DNA from: Sphingomonas sp. SORGH_AS_0950
Lineage (GTDB): Bacteria > Pseudomonadota > Alphaproteobacteria > Sphingomonadales > Sphingomonadaceae
Assembly: GCF_030818415.1 (NCBI RefSeq)
Contig: NZ_JAUTAE010000001.1
Coordinates: 2,630,001-2,694,000, forward strand
Direction of reading: 5' to 3'
Length of the DNA: 64,000 nucleotides
Below are positions 41,557-52,191 of the stretch, piece after piece; within the stretch, counting starts at the first letter, position 1; each line of letters starts with the position of its first letter. The notes under the pieces were generated by a model. It was not told where the DNA came from and did no database searches. It was given only the letters and a program-made list of their open reading frames with translations. The translations under genes were made by a program, and so were the position numbers.

Positions 41557-42162
41557 CTAACCCCGCCCCGGCACCAGATCGGCGTCGATCGTGATCGTCA
41601 CCTGTCGCCCGACGATCAGCGGATAGGCGGTCATTCCGAAGTCCCGTCGGTCGATCCGCGTCGACGCTGCGATATGCACCGGCTCGCGCCCGGTCATCGC
41701 GGCAAAGTCGCGTGAGAAGTCGACCGCCAGTGTCGCCGGACGGGTGACGCCGCGCGCGGTGATCGTCCCTGCGACCTGCGCGCCATGCGGTCCGGTCCGG
41801 GTCATGGTCGAGCCATGGAAGATCACGCGGGGGTATCGCTCGACATCGAAGAAATCGGGTCCGCGCAGGCGGGACCGGGTCAGCGAATCCCCAGCCTCCA
41901 GCGCCTGCGCATCGATCCGCACGTCCAGCGTCACCGCTTGCGCATCCCGGTCCGACAGGGCGACGCGACCCTCCAGCCGGGGAAAACGCGCCGTCTTGCT
42001 GCCCAGGCCGAAAAAGCCGACCTTTGCCTGCACGTGCGCATGGGCGGGGTCGATGCCATAGGCGAGCGAGCCGAGCGCGGTTGCCGATCCGGCGCCACCC
42101 ATCCCTATGGCCACCACCGCCATCGCCATTCGCGTGCCAACCCACATGCCGGTTCGTCCCAT
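41557..42162 (-). CDS. YceI-family lipid-binding periplasmic protein
   Basis: YceI proteins form a lipocalin-like barrel that holds a polyisoprenoid. The family features are present: YGIDPAHAHVQAKVGFFGLG (the first strand), FFDVERYPRVIFHGSTM in the middle and DRRDFGMTAYPLIVGRQVTI near the end. The N-terminus has a hydrophobic signal peptide (MAVVAIGMGGAGSATA). The start at 42162 is chosen because a longer frame to 42207 would run into the divergent tdk start; even so only 37 bases separate the two genes. 201 aa is usual. Confidence 0.85.
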   Translation of the reverse strand: MGRTGMWVGTRMAMAVVAIGMGGAGSATALGSLAYGIDPAHAHVQAKVGFFGLGSKTARFPRLEGRVALSDRDAQAVTLDVRIDAQALEAGDSLTRSRLRGPDFFDVERYPRVIFHGSTMTRTGPHGAQVAGTITARGVTRPATLAVDFSRDFAAMTGREPVHIAASTRIDRRDFGMTAYPLIVGRQVTITIDADLVPGRG

Positions 42163-42199
42163 GCTCGAAATGGCGGCTCCCTTCCGATAAGGGCGGCGG

Positions 42200-42808
42200 A
42201 TGGCCAAGCTCTATTTCTACTATGCCAGCATGAATGCCGGGAAATCGACCATGCTGCTGCAGGCCGATTTCAACTATCGCGAGCGGGGGATGAACACGAT
42301 GCTGTTCACCGCCGCGATCGACGATCGCTTCGCCTATGGCACCATCGCCTCGCGAATCGGCCTGTCGCAGCCCGCGACGCCGTTCCAGGCGACCACCGAT
42401 CTGGAGGCCTGCGCGCTCGACCGGCACGGACGCACGCCGCTGGCCTGTATCCTGGTCGACGAGGCGCAGTTCCTGACGCCCGAACAGGTCGATCAGCTGG
42501 CGAGGCTGGCCGACCGGCACCGGATTCCCGTGCTCTGCTATGGCCTGAGGACCGATTTCAAGGGCCAGCTCTTCCCCGGCTCGGCGCGGTTGCTGGCGCT
42601 GGCCGACACGCTCAGCGAGATCAAGTCGGTCTGCGTCTGCGGGGCCAAGGCGACGATGAACCTGCGCGTCGATGGCCAGGGCCAGGCGATCGCCGAGGGC
42701 GCGCAGACCGAGATCGGCGGCAATGACCGCTATATCGCGCTGTGCCGCCGCCATTTCGGCGAGGCGCTGGCGGGCGGCACGGTGCTTGAGGCACCGTCCT
42801 TGAGATAG
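42200..42808 (+). CDS. tdk: Thymidine kinase
   Basis: Type II thymidine kinase phosphorylates thymidine to dTMP for salvage. The P-loop is YYASMNAGKSTML (near residue 10), the Walker B element is ILVDEAQFLTPEQV (near 88), and the cysteine pair of the zinc lasso is seen in SVCVCGAKA, with a further Cys in ALCRRHF. The length is 202 aa, normal. It lies between yceI (divergent) and truB (same direction, 27 bases on), in a place where most relatives have no gene, so it is an insertion in the rbfA-truB block. Confidence 0.93.
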   Translation: MAKLYFYYASMNAGKSTMLLQADFNYRERGMNTMLFTAAIDDRFAYGTIASRIGLSQPATPFQATTDLEACALDRHGRTPLACILVDEAQFLTPEQVDQLARLADRHRIPVLCYGLRTDFKGQLFPGSARLLALADTLSEIKSVCVCGAKATMNLRVDGQGQAIAEGAQTEIGGNDRYIALCRRHFGEALAGGTVLEAPSLR

Positions 42809-42835
42809 GGGCCAAGCCCGACTAACGCCCGTCCG

Positions 42836-43837
42836 ATGCATGGATGGATCATACTCGACAAGCCGCTGGGGCTCGGCTCGACGCAAGGGGTGAGCGCGGT
42901 CAAGCGCGTGCTGCGCCAGGGCGGCTATGGCAAGGGGATCAAGGTCGGCCATGGCGGCACGCTCGACCCGCTGGCGACCGGCGTGTTGCCGATCGCGGTG
43001 GGCGAGGCGACCAAGCTGGCCGGGCGGATGCTCGACAGCGACAAGGTGTACGACTTCACCATCCGCTTCGGCGCGCAGACATCGACGCTGGATGCCGAGG
43101 GCGAGGTGGTCGCTGAGAGCGATGTCCGCCCGACTCGCGCGGCGCTGGAGGCGGTGCTGCCGCGCTTCACCGGCCCGATCGAACAGGTGCCCCCCGCCTA
43201 TTCCGCGCTGAAGGTGGATGGCGAGCGCGCCTATGACCTGGCGCGGGCCGGGGAAGAGGTGGTGCTGGCGAGTCGCAGCGTTACGATTCACTCCCTCAAA
43301 TCCTCCCCAAGCTCGCTTGGGGAGGGGGACCATCGCGCCAGCGATGGTGGAGGGGCGGGACGGACCGGCGATGCCCCTCCACCACGCCCTGCGGGCGCGG
43401 TCCCCCTCCCCGAGCAAGCTCAGGGAGGATTGGAAGACATCACCCTCACCGCGCATGTCTCCAAGGGCACCTATATCCGCTCCCTTGCGCGCGACATCGC
43501 GCTGGCGCTGGGTACGGTGGGCCATGTCACCATGCTCCGCCGGATCAAGGCGGGGCCGTTCACCCTGGCCTCGGCGATATCGCTGGACAAATTGAACGAA
43601 ATGGGGCAGGCGCGCGGGCTTGAAGAGATACTCCTGCCGCTGAGGGCGGGGCTGGACGACATCCCGGCTCTCGCGCTCGACCCCGACCAGGCAGGGGCGC
43701 TCCGTCAGGGGCGTGTGCTGGTCGGGATTGCCGCTGACGATGGCCAATATTTCGCGATGCTGGGCGACCGCCCGGTGGCGCTGGTGGAGGCGCTGGACGG
43801 GGACGTCCGGGTCGTGCGCGGTTTCAACCTCGATTAA
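42836..43837 (+). CDS. truB: tRNA pseudouridine(55) synthase, with an in-frame repeat insertion
   Basis: TruB makes pseudouridine at position 55 in the T loop of most tRNAs. The catalytic Asp is in HGGTLDPLATGVLPIAVG (near residue 42) and the YDFTIRFGAQTSTLDAEGE and PPAYSALKVDGERAYDLAR segments are typical. The C-terminal part holds HVSKGTYIRSLARDIA. Between SVTIHSLKS and LEDITLTAHV lies an insertion of about 43 codons (43301-43429), rich in Gly/Pro/Arg/Ser, that is a copy of the family B palindrome. It sits on a predicted surface loop and keeps the frame. Total length 333 aa, near 290 without it. Confidence 0.93.
   Translation: MHGWIILDKPLGLGSTQGVSAVKRVLRQGGYGKGIKVGHGGTLDPLATGVLPIAVGEATKLAGRMLDSDKVYDFTIRFGAQTSTLDAEGEVVAESDVRPTRAALEAVLPRFTGPIEQVPPAYSALKVDGERAYDLARAGEEVVLASRSVTIHSLKSSPSSLGEGDHRASDGGGAGRTGDAPPPRPAGAVPLPEQAQGGLEDITLTAHVSKGTYIRSLARDIALALGTVGHVTMLRRIKAGPFTLASAISLDKLNEMGQARGLEEILLPLRAGLDDIPALALDPDQAGALRQGRVLVGIAADDGQYFAMLGDRPVALVEALDGDVRVVRGFNLD
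43301..43429. repeat. Family B palindrome inside truB
   Basis: It begins TCCTCCCCAAGCTCGCTTGG and ends GAGCAAGCTCAGGGAGGA. It shares the inner GGTGGAGGGGC and CCCCTCCACC blocks with the intergenic copies at 25128 and 52016. The length is 129 bases (43 codons), with no stop in the truB frame, so the protein is kept open. Confidence 0.85.
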
Positions 43838-43849
43838 GAAAGGACCACG

Positions 43850-44119
43850 ATGTCGATCACCGCTGAACGCCGCCAGGAAATCATCAAGGACCATGCCCGC
43901 GCCGAGGGTGACACGGGTTCGCCCGAAGTCCAGGTCGCGATCCTGACCGAGCGGATCCAGAACCTGACCGGCCACTTCAAGACCCATGCGAAGGACAATC
44001 ATTCGCGTCGCGGTCTGCTGATGCTGGTCAACAAGCGTCGCTCGCTGCTCGACTATCTGCGTCACAAGGATGGCGACCGCTATCTGGCGCTGATCGCCAA
44101 GCTCGGCCTGCGCAAGTAA
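43850..44119 (+). CDS. rpsO: 30S ribosomal protein S15
   Basis: S15 binds 16S rRNA early in 30S assembly. The protein has the full family sequence, with [20 protein letters not shown] and [23 protein letters not shown], and 89 aa, the normal size. The start has AAAGGACCACG upstream, 12 bases after truB. A terminator follows at 44143-44178. The adjacent pnp gene is typical: in many bacteria rpsO and pnp form one unit. Confidence 0.98.
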   Translation: MSITAERRQEIIKDHARAEGDTGSPEVQVAILTERIQNLTGHFKTHAKDNHSRRGLLMLVNKRRSLLDYLRHKDGDRYLALIAKLGLRK

Positions 44120-44142
44120 GACGCGGGGCGCGCCAAGCGACC

Positions 44143-44178
44143 AAAAAGGGCACTCCCATCAGGGGGTGCCCTTTTTTT
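44143..44178 (+). terminator. Rho-independent terminator of rpsO
   Basis: AAAGGGCAC and GTGCCCTTT form a nine-base-pair stem with a loop of about 12 bases, followed by seven T and preceded by five A, so it may work in both directions. Confidence 0.9.
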
Positions 44179-44305
44179 ATCGGCTGGTGTATGAAGCACC
44201 GGGCCGACCGGATGCCGCAAGGGCGCATCCCCAAAGCCTCTATGTCATCAAACCCGACGATAGGGTCGGGCAGGATCGGAGGATCGGCAATTCGGTCGAC
44301 CTCCA

Positions 44306-44321
44306 GAGCCAATCTTGGCTC
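44306..44321 (+). other. Hairpin in the pnp leader
   Basis: GAGCCAA and TTGGCTC pair perfectly around TC, 48 bases before the pnp ATG. In enterobacteria a pnp leader stem is cut by RNase III and then controlled by PNPase; a similar mechanism here would be inference only. Confidence 0.4.
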
Positions 44322-44369
44322 AACCCATAGGCCCCGGCGGGATAGGCCCGTCGGAGTGAAGGATATTCC

Positions 44370-46694
<2,325 letters not shown>

Positions 46695-46712
46695 TCCTTT
46701 GCCATGAGGCAG

Positions 46713-46746
46713 GAAAAGGGCTCGGGGGAAACCCCGGGCCCTTTTT
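46713..46746 (+). terminator. Rho-independent terminator of pnp
   Basis: AAAAGGGC(T)CGGGG pairs with CCCCGGGCCCTTTT around a short A-rich loop and ends in five T. Confidence 0.85.
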
Positions 46747-46774
46747 CGTTTGGGGCGAATGCGGGTGGGTGATT

Positions 46775-46807
46775 CCCTTGGCCTTCGACTTCGCTCAGGC
46801 TGAACGG
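46775..46807 (-). repeat. Dispersed repeat, family A, copy 6
   Basis: Full-length inverted copy, starting CCCTTGGCC and ending GAACGG. Confidence 0.85.
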
Positions 46808-46836
46808 CGTTCGGGAATGGGTCTGGACACGAAAAT

Positions 46837-46867
46837 CCGTTCAGCCTGAGCGAAGTCGAAGGCCACG
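46837..46867 (+). repeat. Dispersed repeat, family A, copy 7
   Basis: Full-length copy facing copy 6 at a distance of 29 bases, so the two could pair as a hairpin. Confidence 0.85.
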
Positions 46868-46999
46868 CCCCGACCCCCGCCGCGTGCGTTCCGGAGTCAA
46901 GATTCCCGTGCGAAAGTCAGCCCGCTACCACCACCCTGACGAACGCTGGGTAAGTCCCGCAGGAGCGGATGCGCCCGCGCCGGACCCGCGCGAGGGCGG

Positions 47000-47992
47000 T
47001 CAGGCGGGGTCCTTGGCCCCCTCATGCGCGCTATAGCCCAGCCGGGCATGGCCCTGCACCGGCCCCGCCACATCGGCGACCAGATAGAGCGGCCGCCGCT
47101 TCGATTCGATATAGAGCCGCCCCAGATATTCGCCGATCATGCCCAGCACGAACATCTGCACCGCGCCCAGGATGACGGTGACGAGCATGGTCGAGGTCCA
47201 GCCCTGCACCGCCGAGCCGGTCAGCCAGCCGATCGCGATATAGACCAGCAGCAACAGCGATGCCGCCGTCAGCGCCAGGCCGATATGGCTGGCCCAGCGC
47301 AACGGCGCGGTCGAAAAGCCCGTCACCGCGTCGAAGGCCAGCGCGATCATCTTGCCCAGCGGATAATGGGTCTCGCCCGCATGCCGCTCGGCGCGGTCAT
47401 AGGGGAAGGGGACCTGGCGGAAGCCGACCCAGGCGACCATGCCGCGAATGAAGCGCGCCTGTTCGGGCAGCGACTGCAACGCGTCGAGCGCACGGCGGCT
47501 CATCAGGCGGAAATCGCCGGTGTCGAGCGGGATCGGCGTGTCGGTCAGCCGGTCGAGCATCCGGTAGAAGATCGCCGCCGTCGCCTTCTTGAACAGCGTT
47601 TCTCCGGCCCGCTTGCGGCGCACCGCATAGACCACGTCCGCCCCCTGCGCCGCCATGGTCGCGCGCATGTCGGTGAGGAGTTCGGGCGGGTCTTGAAGAT
47701 CGGCGTCGATGATCAGGATCTGCTCGCCCGCGCACAGGTCGAGACCCGCGGTCAGCGCCAGCTGGTGGCCGTGGTTGCGCGACAGGTTGATCGCGACCAG
47801 ATGCGGATCGGCGGCGGCGAGCCGCTGCATCACCGGCCAGCTGTCGTCGCGCGAGCCGTCGTTGATCAGGACGATCTCGTAATCCTCGCCCACCGCCGCG
47901 CGCGCGGCACCCGAGATACGCGCGTGCAGCACGTCCAGACAGGCGGCTTCGTTATAGCAGGGGACGACGACGGACAGGGCAGGGCGCTTCAT
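47000..47992 (-). CDS. Polyprenyl-phosphate glycosyltransferase (GT2 with C-terminal membrane domain)
   Basis: The protein is a family 2 glycosyltransferase of the DPM1/GtrB/ArnC type that attaches a sugar to a polyprenyl phosphate carrier at the inner membrane. The N-terminus has LSVVVPCYNEAACLDVLHAR, the metal-binding LIIDADLQDPPE near residue 95, and RGMVAWVGFRQVPFPYDRAER near 195. The C-terminal part has two membrane segments (HIGLALTAASLLLLVYIAIGW and MLVTVILGAVQMFVLGMIGEYLG). The sugar and the target polymer are not visible from sequence. 330 aa is usual. The neighbours give no polysaccharide context. Confidence 0.9.
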   Translation of the reverse strand: MKRPALSVVVPCYNEAACLDVLHARISGAARAAVGEDYEIVLINDGSRDDSWPVMQRLAAADPHLVAINLSRNHGHQLALTAGLDLCAGEQILIIDADLQDPPELLTDMRATMAAQGADVVYAVRRKRAGETLFKKATAAIFYRMLDRLTDTPIPLDTGDFRLMSRRALDALQSLPEQARFIRGMVAWVGFRQVPFPYDRAERHAGETHYPLGKMIALAFDAVTGFSTAPLRWASHIGLALTAASLLLLVYIAIGWLTGSAVQGWTSTMLVTVILGAVQMFVLGMIGEYLGRLYIESKRRPLYLVADVAGPVQGHARLGYSAHEGAKDPA

Positions 47993-48026
47993 GACGCCGC
48001 CGGTTTAGCGGCGTCCGAAGCGTCCG

Positions 48027-49442
48027 TCACCCATTCACGACCAGCTTGACCAAACGACCCGGCATCAGCGCTTGTTCCGAATCGAGCCCGTTCAGCGTCA
48101 CGAACCGCTCGCGCTTGTAATCGGGAAAGGCCATGCGCGCCGACAGGCTGTCGATCGTGTCGCCCTGGCGGACGGTGACGATGCTGATCTTCTTGCCGCG
48201 GATGGCGTTGGCCTCGGCGGTCGAGAGCGGCGCGACCGAGGCGAGCAGCGGCTGGAACGGTCCGATGCCCGAGCCCGCCGGCGTCACGAGCGTGAAGGTA
48301 TAGGTCGCGGCGGGGAAGCGATAGGCGACCACCGTCGCATCGACCGCGCGGTTGTTGGCGGCGGCGCGGGTGGTGACATAGGCATAGGGGATGCCGTTGG
48401 CGGTCCCGTTCTGCACCTGGCCCGAAGGGGTGCCGGTGCCGAGCTGGCCGAAGCGCTGCGCGATCGCCTGGCCCAGATCGCTGCCCTGACCGAGACGCAT
48501 CTCGGCCTGGCCGCCCTGACCGGCGATGGTCACCGCATCGCTGCCATTGGCGATGGCATAGCCGGTGGGCGCGGTGAATTTCAGTTTCAGGCCGGGATGG
48601 CGGAAGCTCTGGCCGTCGACCACGCCCTCCTTGGGATCGTCGCCATAGGGCAGGCCGTCGAGCATCCGCAGGAAGGCGGTGTCCTGCGGCGGGGTGGTTT
48701 CGGGGCGGCCGGTTTGCTGGGCGAGCGAAGCGGCGCGGCGGACCCGGTCGGCGCTGTTGGGATGGGTCGAGGCCCAGGTCGGAATGGCGTTGGCGTCCTT
48801 GCCGGATGTGCGCGCGGCCAGATTGCTCGACGCGGCCAGCGAGGCGAGCATGTCCGCCGAGGCATAGGGATCATATCCGGCGGCGGTCATGTAACGGATG
48901 CCGAGGCCATCGGCCTGATATTCCTGATCGCGGCCATATTTCAGCGTGTAGAGTTGTGCGCCGGTGCCCACCAGCTGGGTGGCGATATTGCTGCCGGTCA
49001 GCAGCCCCGCGCCCGCCGCCAGGATCGAGCCGATGGTCGAGCGGGTGTTGCGGCTCTGCGAATGGCGCGCGGCGACATGGCCGACTTCATGGCCCAGCAC
49101 CGAGGCGAGCTCGGCCTCGGAATTCATCAGCGCGAGCAGCTGGCGGGTGACATAGATATAGCCGCCGGGAATGGCGAAGGCGTTCTCGACCGGCGAGTTG
49201 AGCGTCGTCACGACGAAATCGCCCTGCGCGTTGGACAGGCCGGACTGGACCGCGACCCGCTTGCCGACCCGTTCGACGAACGCGGCCTGCGGGCCGGTGT
49301 AGCGGCCGCCATATTGCTTCACCAGTTCCGGGTTGGCCTGTGCCCCCTGCGCCTTGTCCGAGGCGGAGATCGACCGGGTCTGCTGGGCGATGACGGGGGC
49401 CGCGACGAGCGCGAGCATGGCGGCGGCGGTGACGAAACGCAT
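48027..49442 (-). CDS. M48-family metalloprotease with LysM-like C-terminus
   Basis: A signal peptide (MRFVTAAAMLALVAAPVIAQQ) precedes a periplasmic protease domain with HEVGHVAARHSQ near residue 135 (HExxH) and a downstream acidic ligand (QEYQADGLGIRYM). Relatives of the BepA/YfgC group check outer-membrane protein assembly. The C-terminal 60 residues (ISIVTVRQGDTIDSLSARM, then LVKLVVNG) resemble a LysM peptidoglycan-binding motif. The start at 49442 is the ATG before the signal peptide; the frame upstream to 49643 is in a repeat cluster. 471 aa. Confidence 0.88.
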   Translation of the reverse strand: MRFVTAAAMLALVAAPVIAQQTRSISASDKAQGAQANPELVKQYGGRYTGPQAAFVERVGKRVAVQSGLSNAQGDFVVTTLNSPVENAFAIPGGYIYVTRQLLALMNSEAELASVLGHEVGHVAARHSQSRNTRSTIGSILAAGAGLLTGSNIATQLVGTGAQLYTLKYGRDQEYQADGLGIRYMTAAGYDPYASADMLASLAASSNLAARTSGKDANAIPTWASTHPNSADRVRRAASLAQQTGRPETTPPQDTAFLRMLDGLPYGDDPKEGVVDGQSFRHPGLKLKFTAPTGYAIANGSDAVTIAGQGGQAEMRLGQGSDLGQAIAQRFGQLGTGTPSGQVQNGTANGIPYAYVTTRAAANNRAVDATVVAYRFPAATYTFTLVTPAGSGIGPFQPLLASVAPLSTAEANAIRGKKISIVTVRQGDTIDSLSARMAFPDYKRERFVTLNGLDSEQALMPGRLVKLVVNG

Positions 49443-49823
49443 GTTAAGGCTCCCCTGTTTGGGGTCTCCAAAGCGCAGGCGCGTCGGGGGTTCCAGCTTT
49501 TTGTTACGCAGGCGTCCTCCGGATGTCAGGAAATCCAATGCCGCATTGTTCCCCGGCAAAGGCCGGGGTCCAGTTTCCTCGCGGCCAAAGGCGCGCGAAA
49601 CGATGCGTGGGAAGGCAAACGCCCCGCGTTCTCGATCATTCACCCCTACTGGGCCCCGGCCTTCGCCGGGGAACGAAGAAGATTCTGTTCGCGCAGAGGC
49701 GCGGAGGACGCAGAGGGGGTTCGTTCAACCACCTTGGCGACGGTCATCATGCACCGTCGAAGATGACAGGACGCGCGTTCCGCGCGCCGGACCTCTCTGC
49801 GTTCTCCGCGCCTCTGCGCGAAC
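49443..49823. other. 381-base intergenic stretch filled with repeats
   Basis: It holds the second composite of families C and D: D inverted pair at 49551-49576 and 49649-49674, then C copies at 49687-49718 and, inverted, 49793-49823. The last repeat reaches the end of the Rel/SpoT gene. Confidence 0.75.
49551..49823. repeat. Repeat families D and C, second composite copy
   Basis: D arms CCCCGGCAAAGGCCGGGG (49551) and CCCCGGCCTTCGCCGGGG (49653) face each other around GGAAGGCAAACG, the element also present in the copy at 41283. C arms are GTTCGCGCAGAGGCGCGGAG (49687) and its inverse ending GCGCGAACC (49823). In this copy the C pair follows the D pair instead of surrounding it. Confidence 0.75.
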
Positions 49824-51923
49824 CTAAACCCGCTCGACCGAACTCACCACATCCGCCGCGCGCAAGGCGGCGATCAGGCGCATCAGGTGTTGCAGGTCAT
49901 GCACCTCCACATCGATCAGGTTCGTGTGGAAGCGCGTGTCGCGGGTATCCAGCCGGACGTTGATGATGTTCGCCTTATGCTGGCCGATGATCGTCGCCAG
50001 GATGCCCAGCGCGCCGGGTTCGTTCTTGACCATCACCGAGATTCGCGCGGTCGCGCCCTCGCTGTCGTCGCCCCAGGACACGTCGACCCAGTCGGTTTCC
50101 TCGTCGGTCCGGTCGGCCAGCTCGGCGAGGACCGGGCACTGGATCGCGTGCACCTCGATCCCCGCATCCGGCCGCCGCAGCCCGACGATGCGGTCGCCCG
50201 GCACCGGGTGGCAGCATTGCGCCAGGTCATAGGCGACGCCGGGCGTCAGCCCCTTGATCGAGATGGCGCTCGACTGCGGCGGCAGCGCGGCGACGTCCGC
50301 GCCTGCCGAGCCCGGCATCAGCGCCTCCATCACCGCGGCATCCGACACGGTCCGCCTGGCGATCGCGATCATCAGATGCGCCTCGTCGGGCATCTTCAGC
50401 CGTTGCAGCGCATGGGTCAGCGCGTCCGCGCCGATCTGGGCGGGCAGACGCCGGACGATATCCTCGTACAGCTTGGTGCCCAGCGTCACCTGCTCGGCGC
50501 GCTCGGCATGGCGCAGATGGCGGCGGATCGCGGCCAGCGCCTTGCCGGTGATCGCCAGGTTCAGCCAGTTCGCCTGCGGCGTCTGCCCGGCTGAGCGCAG
50601 GATCTGCACCTGGTCGCCATTGGAGATGACGGTCGACAGCGGCACCACCCGCCCGTTGAGCTTGGCCCCCACCGCCTGGTCGCCCAGATCGGTGTGCACG
50701 GCATAGGCGAAGTCGATCGGCGTCGCGCCCTTGGGCAGCTGGATCAGCTCGCCCTTCGGCGTGAAGGCGAAGATGCGATCCTGGTACATCGCCATCTTCG
50801 TATGCTCGATCAGCTCCTCGGGGCTGTCCGAGGTGTCGAGGATTTCGACCAGGTCGCGAATCCAGCTCACCTGCGCATCGTGGCGGGTCGCCTGTTTATA
50901 GGTCCAGTGCGCCGCCAGACCGAAATCGGCCTCGGCATGCATTTCCGGCGTGCGGATCTGGATTTCGATACGCGCATTGTCGGCGTGGATGACGCTGGTG
51001 TGGAGCGAGCGGTATCCGTTGCGCTTGGGCGTCGAGATATAATCCTTGAACCGCCCCGGCACCATCGGCCAGCGGCGATGGATCAGCCCCAGCGCGCGGT
51101 AGCAATCCTCCTCGGTCGGCACGATCGCGCGGAACGCCATGACGTCGGACAGCTGCTCGAAGCTGATGTGCCGCTCGTTCATCTTGCGGAAGATCGAAAA
51201 GGCCGATTTCTCGCGCCCCGTCACCTCGGCCTCCACCCCGCCGCGCGACATCAGCAGCTTCAGTCCCGAGGCGATCTTGGAAATCCGGTCGCCGCCGCCT
51301 TCCTTCATTTGCGCCAGGCGAAGCGTGATCGACTCATACGCCTCGGGTTCGAGCTGCTGGAAGGAGAGCATCTGCATCTCCTTCATGAACTCGTACATGC
51401 CGATCCGCTCGGCGAGCGGGGCATAGATGTCCATCGTCTCCTTCGCGATGCGGCGGCGCTTCTCCGGCTTCGCGATGTGATGGAGCGTGCGCATATTGTG
51501 GAGGCGATCGGCCAGCTTGACCAGCAGGACGCGGATATCGTCCGACATGGCGAGCAGGAACTTGCGCAGATTCTCGGCGGCGCGTTCGCTCTCGGTCTGC
51601 GCCTCGATCTTGGACAGCTTGGTGACGCCATCGACCAGCCGCGCGACATTGGGACCGAACAGCCGTTCGATCTCGTCATAGGTGGCGACCGTGTCCTCGA
51701 TCGTGTCATGCAGGATGGCGGTCGCGATCGTCTCGTCATCCAGATGCAGGTCGGTCAGGATGCCGGCCACCTCGATCGGATGGCTGAAATAGGGATCGCC
51801 CGAGGCACGTTTCTGGCTGCCATGCGCCTTCATCGAGAAGACGTAAGCGCGGTTCAGCAGCGCCTCATCGGCCTGGGGGTCATAGTCGAGCACGCGGTCG
51901 ACGAGTTCATACTGGCGGAGCAC
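49824..51923 (-). CDS. Bifunctional (p)ppGpp synthetase/hydrolase (Rel/SpoT)
   Basis: Rel/SpoT enzymes make and break the alarmone (p)ppGpp during stress. The hydrolase domain has HPIEVAGILTDLHLDD and TAILHDTIEDTVATYDE (HD motif, residues about 45-90). The synthetase domain has RFKDYISTPKRNGYRSLHTSV (near residue 290). A TGS domain follows (IFAFTPKGELIQLPKGATPIDFAY) and an ACT domain ends the protein (RISVMVKNEPGALGILATII). The frame can start at an ATG at 51962, but the GTG at 51923 begins the usual alphaproteobacterial N-terminus (LRQYELVDRV); neither has a good ribosome site. 699 aa from the GTG. Confidence 0.95.
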   Translation of the reverse strand: MLRQYELVDRVLDYDPQADEALLNRAYVFSMKAHGSQKRASGDPYFSHPIEVAGILTDLHLDDETIATAILHDTIEDTVATYDEIERLFGPNVARLVDGVTKLSKIEAQTESERAAENLRKFLLAMSDDIRVLLVKLADRLHNMRTLHHIAKPEKRRRIAKETMDIYAPLAERIGMYEFMKEMQMLSFQQLEPEAYESITLRLAQMKEGGGDRISKIASGLKLLMSRGGVEAEVTGREKSAFSIFRKMNERHISFEQLSDVMAFRAIVPTEEDCYRALGLIHRRWPMVPGRFKDYISTPKRNGYRSLHTSVIHADNARIEIQIRTPEMHAEADFGLAAHWTYKQATRHDAQVSWIRDLVEILDTSDSPEELIEHTKMAMYQDRIFAFTPKGELIQLPKGATPIDFAYAVHTDLGDQAVGAKLNGRVVPLSTVISNGDQVQILRSAGQTPQANWLNLAITGKALAAIRRHLRHAERAEQVTLGTKLYEDIVRRLPAQIGADALTHALQRLKMPDEAHLMIAIARRTVSDAAVMEALMPGSAGADVAALPPQSSAISIKGLTPGVAYDLAQCCHPVPGDRIVGLRRPDAGIEVHAIQCPVLAELADRTDEETDWVDVSWGDDSEGATARISVMVKNEPGALGILATIIGQHKANIINVRLDTRDTRFHTNLIDVEVHDLQHLMRLIAALRAADVVSSVERV

Positions 51924-52015
51924 GGGATCAGATTTGCGTGGGTGGGATGACCATTGCAACATTTTTGATGCGATCAGGGTGATCGGGTGGGCTTCTCAAG
52001 CCGCTTTCTTCTTCA

Positions 52016-52123
52016 AGCCCCTCTCCCGGCAGGGGGAGGGGTTGGGGAGGGGCAAGAGCCACGAGGGCTGGTCTCTGTGAGACCCCGTGCCCTCCCCCAT
52101 CCCCTCCCGCCTGCGGGAGGGGA
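52016..52123. repeat. Palindromic GC-rich repeat, family B, copy 3
   Basis: It begins with CCCCTCTCCCGGCAGGGGGA and ends with CCCGCCTGCGGGAGGGGA, an inverted pair, with GGTCTCTGTGAGACC as a central small hairpin. The inner part differs from the copies at 25128 and 43301, so this is a divergent member. Confidence 0.7.
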
Positions 52124-52156
52124 GCGGCTAGAGGTGAGGAAGGCCTATACCAACCT

Positions 52157-52191
52157 CCGTTCCGCCTGAGCGAAGTCGAAGGCCACGGGAA
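52157..52191 (+). repeat. Dispersed repeat, family A, copy 8
   Basis: Core with one substitution (TTCCGCCTGAG in place of TTCAGCCTGAG). It ends one base before the stop codon of the helicase gene. Confidence 0.8.

Larger units (their letters stand above)
46695..46999. other. 305-base gap after pnp
   Basis: It contains the pnp terminator (46713-46746), two family A repeats facing each other (46775-46807 and 46837-46867), and then about 130 bases in which I see no feature up to the end of the convergent glycosyltransferase gene. Confidence 0.7.

Noticed and set aside
42200..42207. A longer YceI start at 42207
   Set aside because: It would overlap the start of the divergent tdk gene; the ATG at 42162 gives a normal signal peptide.
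40646..44065. A minus-strand open frame of about 1139 codons across rbfA, yceI, tdk and truB
   Set aside because: It spans four good genes on both strands and has no recognisable domain.
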